A stretch of DNA of 64,000 nucleotides from Monilinia fructicola. Taxonomy: Eukaryota > Ascomycota > Leotiomycetes > Helotiales > Sclerotiniaceae. The stretch lies in assembly GCA_008692225.1 (NCBI GenBank), contig VICG01000009.1:434001-498000 (forward strand), read 5' to 3'. The position numbers were made by a program, and so were the translations under genes. Positions 1 through 11,179 of the stretch are shown here, piece after piece (position 1 is the stretch's first letter; each line of letters starts with the position of its first letter). A model generated the notes under the pieces. The model saw nothing but the letters and a program-made list of their open reading frames with translations, was not told the DNA's origin and did not search any database.

Positions 1-1754
1 AAAGGGTTTGGATTTAGTATTGTTTGCAACGTGGATGGCAGGTAGTGAAATGCGAGTATCTCGGGGGTGATGTGGATGATCTGCTCATCTTTGTCCTGCG
101 CATTTCTTGCTAGATTTCGGTCGTGCTACGTGCTGGGTACCACGGGTATCTCTTGCCTATCATCTTCTACCGCGAGCGTAAGCTACCGGTTATCCACTAT
201 CGACCTCATCAAAGACCGGGTTCTGTCTCTCGACGACATGCTGCGACTTGGGACAGATAGCGTGTGCGTGGAATGGTGCCGTGCGCGAGACGTCTGTGCT
301 GAATCCTCATCCGTATCTTCGTCTACGAGAGGGGAGAGAAGCTTGAGAATCTGGCGGGAAGGGGGCTGGCGTGGTTGGTTGGTTGGCTGGTTGGTCCCTT
401 TTTGCCTCGAGGCGCTTGGATGCAGAGGTGTGCTGTCTACGCGTGCCGTGATTCGGAGAAGGAAGGAGGGAAGGAATAGTTACGGGTCAGAGAGGGCGGG
501 CTCGCGTTGCGAGGATATCGTGAAATGGAATCGGGCATGGGGTTTTTCTTTCTTTCTTTCTTTCTTTCTTTTTTTCTTCGCGGATCACCCAGCGAGCAAG
601 CGAGCAAGCCCTGTGAAGGTGAATCCCACGCGTTCTTCCATGCTGGTTGTTGGTCCGCGGTTTCCGGGTCTGCATGCTTGGTCGTCGTTGCGAGGTCGAT
701 CTTCTCTCTCTCGGGGCTTGGTGGCCAGTGCTCGGGTCCGAGGGTGCTGGGGAGTTGTTGCTCGTGCCGTCGAGACTGAGGTGAGGATAGCGGGGGTGGA
801 TCCTCGGTGCGAATACTCGGGGATATCACCTCCACGTCGTCACGATTGCTGAGGAGCAGATGACCTCCCCTCTTTGAGGGCTTGGGTCGTAGAGGGGAAC
901 CCGAGCTCTTTGTACAGAGATGGTTCCCTGGAATTCCGGGTTATGCATGATTCCCGACTGTCACGTATCTTCCTTGAGGATTCACGGTATCCAGGAGGGT
1001 CAGGGCTTGCTTTGTGTGTGATTTGCTTTGCTTTGCTTTGCTTTGCTTTGCTTCTTCATTCGTTCGTAGCTTTTACTTTAGGAGGCCGATGAAGAAGATT
1101 GCTGTATGATTTTTCGGGATCATGATGAATAGAAACCAGAATCTCACATTCAATCGATCATAGTAAGGGTTGTGGAGAAAGGTTCAAGCGAAGGACGACG
1201 TGGAGAGATGGCCGTTAGTATACAATCGGACATGTGCCAAACAGTCATTCGAACAATTCGACGGGGCAGGCTGCAAGGAGGGCTGAGGTAGCGCAAAAAG
1301 CTATGTACAGCAAGAAGCAGGGTGTTTAGTCAAAAAACGCTTGAGAGTTCGTGTGTAACTAACCGTTTCAATATGCTTTCAATTTGTCAGTTATTTGTTG
1401 TCAAGGACTATCAGAACGCCACTTTCTGCCGAGAGGGGTGTCTCTTCCGTACAGATATAGCCTTCTGTCTAGCTGCAGAACCATATGTAAGAGGCAAACA
1501 ATGTGCTTATAATGATCGACGCTCTTGTACAGCTGACAAAATAGCAGCACTTCAGCATATGTCACCAGAAGGAAATACGAGGGGAGAATGTAAAGTTGCG
1601 GAGCCTTGTACAAAAATAACGAAATCAGAATCAAGAAGTATAGCAAGCAGCATATAGTATGAGTAAACAAAAAAAGACTAATCAAAACAAATATCAATTG
1701 GGAGTGTAAATTAAATTATTGCGCAACGAAATCCTTAGCCGTACCCCTGAATAT
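1..1754. other. No supported gene; two short tandem repeats
   Basis: I see no convincing coding region here. Open frames across 67-852 overlap a TTTC microsatellite (about 546-576) on both strands and have no recognisable domain. A TTTGC pentanucleotide tract lies at about 1022-1052. The right part, from about 1320, is downstream of the transcription factor that ends at 1755 and probably includes its 3' untranslated region. Confidence 0.5.
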
Positions 1755-3598
1755 CTAAACCAGAAATGAATCTATGGGACTTTCTCTATCTCTTCCGTCT
1801 AACCATTGCATTTCAACTCTCCCAAATAAACTTACATCACCCATTGTTTCTGCTGGTAGCCAATTCAGGTTCTCCGGATTTAAGAAGTCATCCCCATCTA
1901 TGCGTTGCGGGGGCTCTATTTCTAAGTTCTCACAAATTTTCCATTCCCATTGCATATCCTCATTAAAAATTAGGTTTACGACCTCACTCATCTGTACAAG
2001 TTTTTCTGAAACTGGATACACTTCTGAAGGCCGGTGAACAAGTTGTTGTTCCAGATTCCAGAACCCTTGCACGAGGTTAATCGTCGATGAACTATCCCAC
2101 ATACCCTCTTTGCGTGGGCATCGCGATAGAAGTTCTAATGCTTGACGACGAGTTTTTTCACGGGGTGATTTAACGCAAATGTCTATTCGTAAAGCCTTGT
2201 TAGTATTGAAGGATAATTTGGTTAACAAAGGAACATACAAATATAGAGGGGCCACCAATCCCAAATCAGCTGAAAAAGTGAAGGGAGGTTTTCCGGCCTT
2301 CGCATCCTCCCCCGTAGCGTTAATCAGAGATTTCGCGAGACTGACAATAGCTTGGAATTCTGGCTCGAACACCGCAGCCTTTTTGGGGTCATTGTAAGAA
2401 TTCTTGATGCTTCGGGTATCTCCTAAGTCTGGTTCGGTGACTCTGCAAATAATATGTACAGTTGTATAATGAATTTTACAAAGTGCGGCAGCCCTCAATT
2501 GCTTGCTATCGAAGGTATGACTCTGGCTTCTCATGAAATTCTCGAACGAGATGTTCCAAGCGTCCAACTGAGAACGAGATTGTACATATAAATCCATAGC
2601 CTCCTTTGGTTGGAATGCTGAAGGGAGATTACCATCCCACATATAGCCCCCCGAAAAAGTGTATCAGACGCTTGAAGTAGACTTCTTCTTGCTGCATCCA
2701 AACTTTTGAATTCTCTTGGAATGATATTTTCTTGACTGCTGATAGTCGATATCACTTTTGCGAAAGCCATACGTTCTGGAATTTCTCTAGTATCGATGTA
2801 CAAGATAGCTTGTATGCAAAGTCTCATGAACATAGGCGCAATGTGTTCCTCTATCAAATCCTCGTCTTGGGAATTGTTTGGTAATCGTGAATTATGCAAA
2901 ATCCTGAGGCCACTCTGTAAATGCATAATCGCACTTGAAAAATGACCCCTTAGCGAATCGAAGCAAACGAAGAGGATACAAGACATCAGAGATGTGAGCG
3001 GCTTTTGATTACCTGCTGCTAAGGATCTTCTAAGATGTGAAATGGCTTTTGAGTATTGACTTGTGGCGAATCCGAACCCTGATCTTGCAACATCACATTT
3101 CGTCGCTAGGTCCAGTCTCCGGTCCGAAAAGTGTTCATGGAGGGTGCTGAGACCTACGATAGCATATCGTAGAGATGGTTCAGTAACACTTGCTTGTAAT
3201 ATGAGATGTTCCCAAAAGGAAGAGTCAAAATATCCACTAAGCTCAGTTGCTGTATTCGAGACAAAATATTGAAATGCTCGTCGCTCTTCGACAGTACCTG
3301 GTAAGAGTGTAGGTATCCGTTGGATTTCCGATACACTTTGTACTTCTGGACTCAACCTTTTGAGATCTGTGGCATAACCATCGCATCTTCGGCCCGTGGA
3401 AACACATCGTTTGCATGAAGGTTTCGCTTCATCACACTTGACTCGACGTATTCTGGATTATGTCAACAGCGATTATCCCCTTAACAGAATATGTACGAGC
3501 TCATACTTGCAAGTTTGACAACCCGTTTTGACTTTTGGTCCACCCTTTCTGCGCCGAGGTGCCGGTATTATTTGGTTTGGGGTTTCGCTTGTCATCAT
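1755..3598 (-). pseudogene. Zn2Cys6 fungal transcription factor with a one-base frame break
   Basis: Fungal-specific DNA-binding regulator. The start ATG at 3598 opens an exon of 92 bases. A 54-base intron at 3453-3506 (GTATGA donor, CAG acceptor) splits the zinc cluster. After splicing, the six cysteines fall at residues 27, 30, 37, 44, 47 and 54 (C-x2-C-x6-C-x6-C-x2-C-x6-C), followed by a basic/GY linker. The rest resembles the usual regulatory half of such proteins, with helices around SFWEHLILQAS and LRYAIVGLSTLHEH. The frame breaks at a run of six C (six G on the coding strand) at 2647-2652. One extra G there would join the two halves into 597 codons including stop, with no other interruption. 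The downstream frame continues cleanly to the stop at 1755. This is either a recent disabling mutation or a homopolymer sequencing error. The target genes cannot be inferred. Confidence 0.75.
3453..3506 (-). other. Intron inside the zinc-cluster coding sequence
   Basis: A 54-base intron with donor GTATGAGC and acceptor ATCCAG splits a lysine codon between the second and third zinc-binding cysteines. Without removing it the Zn2Cys6 motif is not seen, so the motif itself supports the splice sites. Confidence 0.85.
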
Positions 3599-4055
3599 CG
3601 CTTCGAATTCGGAGCCTTCAGAGTTCTCCCATGCACTCCGTGGCAATGGTATAATAATGCTATGACAATGCTATGAAGAGGCAAGTAAATACGATGCAAC
3701 CTGTAGAATACCAAAGTCATGAAGCTTGGAAAAGGCCTTTAAGTATGACAATATAGGGCCCTGTCGATTTCATGGCAAAGTCACAAGCTCCCCTTTCTTG
3801 GGTTTTCAGCCTTGAGGTTATGTTACGGAGAAGGCGCATAGAAAGATGTATATGCAAAGCCTCAATCCATTGGTATGATTTCCCAACCTGTGAGTCTTAG
3901 AATCAAGAAAACTCTAGACATGGTGGTGGTGAGAATGAAGATATGTTCTGAGTCCCCTTCTTGGCAGTGCAATAGCCTCGTCTGAGCCACAAGGCTGATG
4001 CATGCTACCAAAAGATACGAACCAACCAAATGAAACTTCATTTCATGTTTCCTTA
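3599..4055. other. Upstream region of the transcription factor; no gene seen
   Basis: Ordinary base composition, no domain-bearing frame. It lies between the start of the minus-strand regulator and the left inverted repeat of the neighbouring element, so it should contain the regulator's promoter. Confidence 0.5.
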
Positions 4056-5863
4056 CTTAGAAGAATCCACGGGCCAACTGAACACACTGGCCAACTGAAC
4101 GCGCTAAACCCTTTTAGGTGATGCGTAGGCAATATTCCATTTTTAAGGGTATATTTAACTTTAATACTTTATTATTGCTGTATATATTCTTATAATAATA
4201 CTAATCTAAATAATATATCCTATTTTTAATATAATTAATAAAAAATTATAAAAAAGAAATAATTTATAATTTTAAATTTATTATAATAAATCTTTTTAAA
4301 TAACTTTATTTATTTAATTTATAAATATTAAATATAGAAATAATTATATAATACTAGATCTTTTAATTTTACTATAATTAATTATAAATTATATAAATTA
4401 TTCTTTTATAAGTATATTTAAAAAGCTTTGTTTTATAAAGTTAAAAATTATTACTCGGGCGGGTTTTAAAAGAGGCATACGCAAAAATATAACTTATAAT
4501 TATTCAACGGAACCTTAATATAATTTTATAAAATTTATAGTTATTATAGATTCAGTATTTTTATATATGCTATAAGAAATTTATATTATATAGTCTAATA
4601 TTAAATGAATAATAATATAATAAAATGTATGAATATTGAAAATTTATTAAAAAATCAGAGATTTATATAAATATCAAATAGTTTAATAAATATTATAGTT
4701 GAAATTATCAAATTCTATTAAATAATAAAATAAAAGCTAAATTTTCAATAGCTTATTTTAGAATCTTTATATCTTTATTAATATTTAAAATATATATTGA
4801 TAAAGTTAAAAGTATAGGAAAATTTACAACTTTTGAAGGGGTAAATTCGCTTATTTGGATTATATAAGTATATTTTTTTGTTAGGAATTTAAATTTTTTA
4901 CTTTTTATATCAATATATATATTAATACAATAGATAATATTAAATTCTAAAAAATATTCAATAAAACTTCAAAGCTTATATTATTTTTCTATAATTTTGT
5001 TTTTTAAAGTTTATATATTATTGAATTTTAAAATTATTATATTAATAAATTTTAAAAATTTCTAAAATCACTAACTTTATAATATTATTATTCTTTTCAA
5101 AATAATTTTTATAATATAAAAACTTTATAGAAAGATCTTAAAATACTAAATCTAATATATATATAAATTATATTAAATTATATCAAGATTTCGTTGAATA
5201 ATTATAAGTTTTATATTCGCCTATGCCTCTTTTAAAACGCGCTCGAATAATTGATATTAATAATAATCTATTTCTTTTTAAAAAGAATAAGCTAAAAAAT
5301 TAAGTTTCTTCTAAAAAAACTATAAAGATTTTCAATATTTATAAAAGAAACTCAATTTTTAAATTATATTTTTATATTTAAAAAAAAGTAATTATAATAT
5401 AATTTAATAAATAAATTAATAATAAATTAAAGTTAATATAATATATAAAAAATTATTCAAATTTGAAGTTATAACGAGATTATATAAAAGATAATATACG
5501 ATTATATTAAATAATTATAGCTTTTTTAAAATATAAATATTATAAAATGATATTTAATAGCTTTAAGAAAAACCGTAAAAATATTATATTTTTTTATTTA
5601 AGAAAAAGATTATTAATTTCAATTCTAAGTTTTTTATATAATTTAAGTAATATAATTAAAAAAAAGTGATAAATTTAATTATATAATATATAAAGATTAT
5701 TTCAATATTATTTAAAAAGTATAATTATTATAATTCGATTTAATATTGAATATAATAATAGAATAATAGTAGAAATTTAGGTTGAAGCTTGAAAGCGGTG
5801 ACCCAATTAGGTTAGACTGTTCAGTTGGCCAGTGTGTTCAGTTGGCCCGTGGATCCTTCTAAG
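4056..5863. mobile_element. AT-rich element with 45-bp terminal inverted repeats (element A)
   Basis: The ends 4056-4100 and 5819-5863 are inverted repeats of 45 bases with one mismatch. Each contains the 12-mer GGCCAACTGAAC twice, which could be a double transposase-binding site. The interior is almost pure A/T with no open frame of useful length, as expected after repeat-induced point mutation. A second element (4454-5247) is nested inside, so the original element was about 1.0 kb. I could not define a target duplication with certainty. The terminal-repeat architecture suggests a non-autonomous or eroded DNA transposon; a link to any named family such as Flipper is not demonstrated. Confidence 0.75.
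4454..5247. mobile_element. Nested TIR element, copy 1 (element B), TA target duplication
   Basis: Begins CTCGGGCGGGTTTTAAAAGA and ends with its near-complement TCTTTTAAAACGCGCTCGAA. TA dinucleotides flank both ends (4452-4453 and 5248-5249), the Tc1/mariner-type signature. The inverted repeats extend inward at least 100 bases with RIP-like transitions. No coding frame survives. The same element occurs at 45527-46350. Confidence 0.75.
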
Positions 5864-6293
5864 CGAATACAATTGCAAAGACATATAATCCTCATTTCCA
5901 TGATAATTACTGTTTTAAGCATCAATTTATTCCACACTTGTTCTCGATTTCTTTATGTCAAAGAATGCATTTCCACATTCTTTAATTTAAAATTCATCCT
6001 CACTTACAGTCAGATTCTACAAAATAAGCATAACCTCATTCTTGGCTTAACGGCGCAGACCCTTGAATTATGTCATATAACGGTTTCCATGGAACGACAT
6101 AGCATGCCCAGGTGCTTGATGAACTCCATGATGGCATAGCTTTATCCTTGGGACCGTACAATCGCGTGGGTGTGTTCCTATGTTTCAAAATATCAGCTTG
6201 GATTCATGAATCATGTAAGAACGAGAGCCAAAAATAAAGAGACTGATCCGAAAGGGGGCGAACTGGCAAAAAAGCAAAAAAATAACTACTCGT
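5864..6293. other. Intergenic; tRNA terminator on the minus strand
   Basis: No gene supported. The A run at about 6275-6282 reads as a T run downstream of the minus-strand tRNA and is the likely Pol III terminator. Short frames at 5825-6139 start inside the transposon end and are not convincing. Confidence 0.5.
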
Positions 6294-6390
6294 CGACACC
6301 TGAGTGATTCGAACACTCGCTCCCGAAGGAAATGCCTGTCTCTGAATACACAGTAGCAGGGCATCGCGTTAACCACTCCGCCAAAGTGCC
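6294..6390 (-). tRNA. tRNA-Ser(GCU) with a 16-nt intron
   Basis: Read on the minus strand, the acceptor stem GGCACTT pairs with AGGTGTC (two G-U type pairs), followed by a G discriminator. The D arm carries the GAGTGGTTAA loop. The anticodon stem ATGCC/GGCAT encloses a loop of 23 nt; removing 16 nt after position 37 leaves CTGCTA plus one base, giving anticodon GCT. A variable stem (TCC-TTCG-GGA) and the T arm GAGTG-TTCGAAT-CACTC complete a class II serine tRNA. A T run follows within 20 bases on the transcribed strand. The sequence shows structure and anticodon; decoding of AGC/AGU follows from the anticodon. Confidence 0.92.
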
Positions 6391-7594
6391 GGTTTGATAT
6401 ATTAAAACAGTCTTTAAATATGGATAAGAAGTATGAATCTCTGGAGGCCAGATATCATGTTTGCTTCAGCGGGAATGGGTGGAGCTCTACCCAGGAGCCC
6501 ACCCACATGGATCCACTTACATGCATATAGGATTTCCATTACTCAATATCACTATTGCCCAGTATTAACGTTACTTCAATGTAGATGCCCAGCGGCTCTA
6601 CAGAAATCCTCAAAGGATTTGCTCTATACCCCGTCTTAATATGAGCCTCAATGTTCGATTTGCAACAAATCGTTCATGGCACGTGGCTCTGATCAAGTGA
6701 GAATCTGTCGTCCTCGGTACTCGAGAACAAAGAGAAACCTTGAAATAAAGGGTTTGACACTTTAGGCCTAGGGTGTGCATGGGATAAAATCTTTCCCAAA
6801 ATCATTGACAGCACGTCTTAAGGCGATATAAAGGCACACGCACAATCATCCATAAGTTCGGGAATGGGCTGGACAGCGGTCAAGCGCAATGATGACAACA
6901 GATAAGATGGGTGTAAAGGTTGTCCGTTGTATGGGCTTGGGGTAATATGCAGCTCTGTTGGGTACATACATGTTTGGATTCTTTATATGACTCTGCTTGT
7001 AGCATCTTCTCAGCACAGTAGATTTGTGAATCTTACAGCGGAAGTCTAGCGGAACATGGTGCTGCTTGAATGTGAAGAGAAAGGTTTTGGAAGGCAATTG
7101 GGTTTAGCCTCGGGTCAAAAGTTCTGGATGTGAACTGCGTTTACCCAAGAAATATTGGCTGTCTACTCTATCCAAACCCAATGCAACTGTCATCAGAATC
7201 CCGAACTCTACTACTGTACCGTATCGATCCCACCCCTCCACTGTTAAAAACTCGTCATCTTCCGCCGCTATCCTCCATTTTCCCCACTACCAGTATCACC
7301 TGCACCGTCAAATTCATCTCCACCAGGCATAAGATAAAGGATTAAAGTAACAAGAATGCGATGATGGAACCGTTGATTGGGCATGGCCAATATATGGTGA
7401 ATAGCAACGTCACCATCCTATTCACGATAGATCTCAGATAACGCCGAGGTAATTGACTCATACTGCATGGAAATCAATATCTATCCATCATTCTCTATTG
7501 CCGGCTTATCTTTCTCCCAGCCGCAGGTGGGAATTATCGCCGCCGAACTATCAATAATTCCAAGACTTTCTACTGTTGAGATGAACTGGCAATG

Positions 7595-7667
<73 letters not shown>

Positions 7668-8297
7668 AAAAGCTCACCATGGAACATTTGATACTATGCG
7701 CATGACAATATGAGCAGCAGAACATCTTCGATAATGGCCATTTTGATTTCTGTAATGGCATGGTGGGCCGCCAAAGGAAAACAGCTCAGATGGATTTCCG
7801 TACTCGAGAGTCTAGGTCATATTGCTAGCTTCATTGAGGCGGTAGCAATCAATGTATATATTAAGATTCTACGTGGTGTCAAGGTATGTGGCATATGAGT
7901 AAGTGATTAACGAGCAGCATCAAGCAGTGAAGACCTTAAATTATTTGCTATGTACATCATGAATATGAATATCTCTCGGTACAATTAGTAGAATTACCCA
8001 GTAACGTTTGATATGTAACCCTGAGAACTCCTCCAAGTGCAAATTGAAACTCCCTTGTGCATACCTTTACGTCGAAAACGAACGCCAGACTGCCTTTCGT
8101 GAAACGAAAATCGCCAATCATATGCAAAGACACCGAAGTACCAACGCTCTAGATGCCTATGTAATCTTATGAACAATCGATCCGTAAATCCCTTTGTCAA
8201 TCAATCCACTTTTAGTAACAAGTAATTCCCGTAACAAACAAGCAATACGTTCCGATACACATTCCTCAGTTCCTCCAAGCATCCATCGCAAAGCCCC
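6391..8297. other. Intergenic region without a supported gene
   Basis: No open frame with a recognisable domain on either strand. The stretch is interrupted by the poly(C) tract at 7597-7665. The part next to 8298 is downstream of the decayed 2EXR gene. Confidence 0.5.
7597..7665. repeat. Poly(C) homopolymer, 69 bases
   Basis: Uninterrupted run of C between AATGAA and TCAAAAGCTC. It is far longer than homopolymer runs elsewhere in the window except the poly(T) in NRDE2. It lies in non-coding DNA. A long poly(C) is rarely stable through replication and is also a known trouble spot for sequencing, so its true length is doubtful. Confidence 0.95.
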
Positions 8298-9424
8298 TCA
8301 AGCCCACAAATGATACTCGGTATCTCTCTTCTCAACCCTCTCAAACTTCACACCCTCAAACTCTGGCTTCTTCCAACCGATGACATCCCGCTCCATCATG
8401 CCAATATAAGCCTGGTACGCACCCAAGCTCATCTGAACACGACAACCTGGACAATAGAAATCTCTTTCTCCATCATCTTTATCCTCACAAATGTGAGTTT
8501 GATCAAAAAAATATCGGATCTTGTTTTACGAAAACTCCTTGTCGGTATGAGAATCCGCGATGTCTGAACGGGGATTCCGTCATCCATTCTCCGTTGTTGA
8601 TGGGATAATGACGACGGCGGCGTTCCCATCGATCTTCCTTGGAGAGGATGGTAAAGCCTTCGAGATCATCGTAGCTAATGCAGGGATGGCCACGGATCTT
8701 GCGGAGCATGGGGCGGGGACCTACTGGGGCGTAGACGATCTTGAAGGTTTCAAGACTCTTTAGCTTCAGATCCTCTGCTCTTGAGTTTTTGTCCCAATCA
8801 CCCCAGATCAAACGGAGTTCAATTGGAGAATCGATGAGAGAGCTATCAATTGCGAGATTCTTGACAGTAGAAAGAGGATGAAGGGCTTTACTATCGTTGT
8901 TGCCGAAGATAGCCTTTGTGGTGGTGAAGTTGGAAGTATATGGTGAAGCATCTTCAAGGGAAGTAGTTGCTCTACGGATGTAGCAAATATCAACCTCGAG
9001 ATTGAGATAGATGATAGAGTTACAAGCGGAGTTTGGGAGAGACAACTTCTGGAAGCAGGACAGTGACTCATCACGAGACTCTCCACAAGTAGCGAGGAGA
9101 GCCGGAGCCGGACTAAGCGAGACTAAAACTCTCCGTTGGATGATCATAGGTGATATGGACAATCCTAGGTTGGTTTGCTGCTAGCTGCCAAATCTTGATG
9201 CGGAGTTCTGTAGGCAAGAGTGGGAACAAGGTGAAAGTTGTTAGGTTGGATGATTGGAGGAAACATTCTTGGTAATTGATTTGGTAGTTGCCAGTTCAAT
9301 TGTTGTAGTTGGGGAGTTGGAGGTGGAGTTTCAATAATCTCAATTGTTGAAGCGGTGGTTGATTCTCTACCAATGGAAGAACTCAAGGGAAAAGTGGTTA
9401 CTGGTAGTGTTTTTGCTTGCTTCC
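8298..9424 (-). pseudogene. Decayed 2EXR-domain-type gene with three frame breaks
   Basis: Three coding-strand frames together read like a fungal 2EXR-family protein. The first carries a proline/serine-rich leader to about 9223. A second frame then holds the diagnostic block FPLLPTELRIKIWQLA followed by a PRIVHITYD-like strand. It runs into a stop near 9110, where a third frame takes over with ALLATCGESRDES. That frame stops at a T7 run (A7 at 8505-8511), and a fourth frame continues with a CPGC pair to a stop at 8298. The breaks are near 9223-9231, 9108-9124 and 8505-8511. No ATG opens the first frame; an upstream TAG near 9423 coincides with a possible TTTAG acceptor, so a 5' exon may be missing. 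2EXR proteins are numerous in this fungal group and their function is unknown. Confidence 0.6.
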
Positions 9425-11179
9425 GCTAAAGTAATTGTTAGAAATGTAAGTTTGCAGATTTGTAACAGCAAACAGACAGCGACAGCCAAAAGATAACTCC
9501 ACAATCACCTCTGATATCACTGGCAATCATTTTCAGACTCGTAAGAGGCTTGAATCAAACCATTCAAATGCACGAAGCACCATAATTTTGTGTAGTATCC
9601 TGCCAAAACGGAGGAAGAAAAAAAAAGGGAGAAGAGAGATATATGGGAGAGACTTACATGAGACAATTTCTGGAAATTCTGTAGAATTAGTCTTCCAATT
9701 GCTCTTGGACTAAGTGAACGGAATCTGTCACTAGTCATTGTAACGTTTGTAGCGTTGTCAAAGTTTTCCAGTTCTTGTTGTTGAAAACTGTGTAAAGAAG
9801 ATAGATCGAGAAAAGATTGTTGCAGCAAGAAGATAAAAAAGGCATGTGAAATTGTTTGGAGTGTCCAATTCACCATCGAGGCAGCGCGTCTGAGAATCAG
9901 ACCGTGTTAGAAATCACACCGTGTTAAAAAATCAGATCGTGTTGCCCCGGTGGCCTTGTGTGAAAAAGTGAATTAAAATTGAGCATCCTGATTTTCATAC
10001 TTCGGATGAGAACCATCACGGTATGGGCATCTTCTGCCGTCTTTCTGCTGTGCAGCGATGTGATGTTCTTGTAATTTCCCCAGAAGAACACTTACTAGAC
10101 ATTGGCGAAGATGAAGCTTTATGACATGATTCACCTGGACAATAGACAAACCAGAGGCTGCTTGGGCCCCACGGTTCTAATTCATCAGCTTCAGTATCAT
10201 GGATGCTGGATGCTGGATGCCATATGTCTGTTCCTCTGATACACAATGAAACTATTTGACATAATGCTACAGTGACAATTAAGATGGCACATAAACAATA
10301 CATACCATCTACGCATATACTTCATCTTAAAATGACGAAAAAAACATATGGCTGAGCTGCCAAAGACGAAACTGGGACGAAATATCATAACTTAGACAGT
10401 CTCCCTATGTTTACCAGATGGGACTGATTTGTTAACGGGAACAAGCGCATTAGGTGCTCTAACAGTAAAGAGCAGGTTTCGGTGAAGAAATACCCAAAAT
10501 CTTTGATGCATAATCAAATTATTAAAATGAGTGATTGCTGGGTGTGCATTTCTCAATATGATGTAGAATGAGAAAGAACAAGTATGAGGTGAACCAAAGA
10601 CTACCTTGATCTCCAGATATTCCCAACGTTTGCTCCATCTAAATGCCCAAAGCCTGTCAGCTCATCGAGAGAGTAAATCCAGATACTCTCCTACCATTAT
10701 CAGATAGTCTTTGAGTGTAGGCAGTTTATGATAAGAAAGGTAGAGGAAGTATGAGAGCTATTCACCAACAGTAAGAATTCTGGTATGTAGATATGCAGAT
10801 TGTTTTCATAGCAAAAGTCCATGGGAATCCTTAAAAACATATGGATTCTTTCAAAAACATGCATCCTACAGCATAAGAAAAGACAACAACCATACTTATG
10901 TGTTATCTTGTACTCATTGTCAATTGCTTTTGAGAGTTTTGTTGAAGTAATGTGATGTTCATTTCATTTCATTTCATTTCATTAGTGCAAGCTAAGATGA
11001 CAAGGACAAGGGCCACTTCATTACACTTCATCACCAAAGTGACCCGAAACATCATCATTCTAATAAGGATGTCAAATACCAAATGCGCAACATTCATTTT
11101 TTTTGAGACGTCGACATCCTCAATTGAGGGCGCATCAATATAAACATCGCATATATTGATACCACTAATCTGAGATGCG
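9425..11179. other. Intergenic; no supported gene
   Basis: A minus-strand frame at 9517-9876 starts with ATG and has a possible GTAAGT donor near 9657, but I recognise no domain and the obvious splice soon meets a stop. It could be an orphan 5' exon of the neighbouring decayed gene. A short TTTCA tandem lies at about 10960-10982. Nothing else is evident. Confidence 0.4.

Noticed and set aside
67..852. 261-codon plus-strand frame at the left edge
   Set aside because: Crosses a TTTC microsatellite, has no domain, and an equally long frame exists on the other strand.
4056..5863. Identification of element A as Botrytis Flipper
   Set aside because: Overall size and repeat length are similar to what is known of Flipper, but about 0.8 kb is a nested insert and I cannot verify the end sequence.
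9517..9876. Minus-strand ATG frame with a good GTAAGT donor
   Set aside because: The natural splice to the GGCAG acceptor meets a stop after eleven codons and no family is recognised; it could still be an orphan exon.
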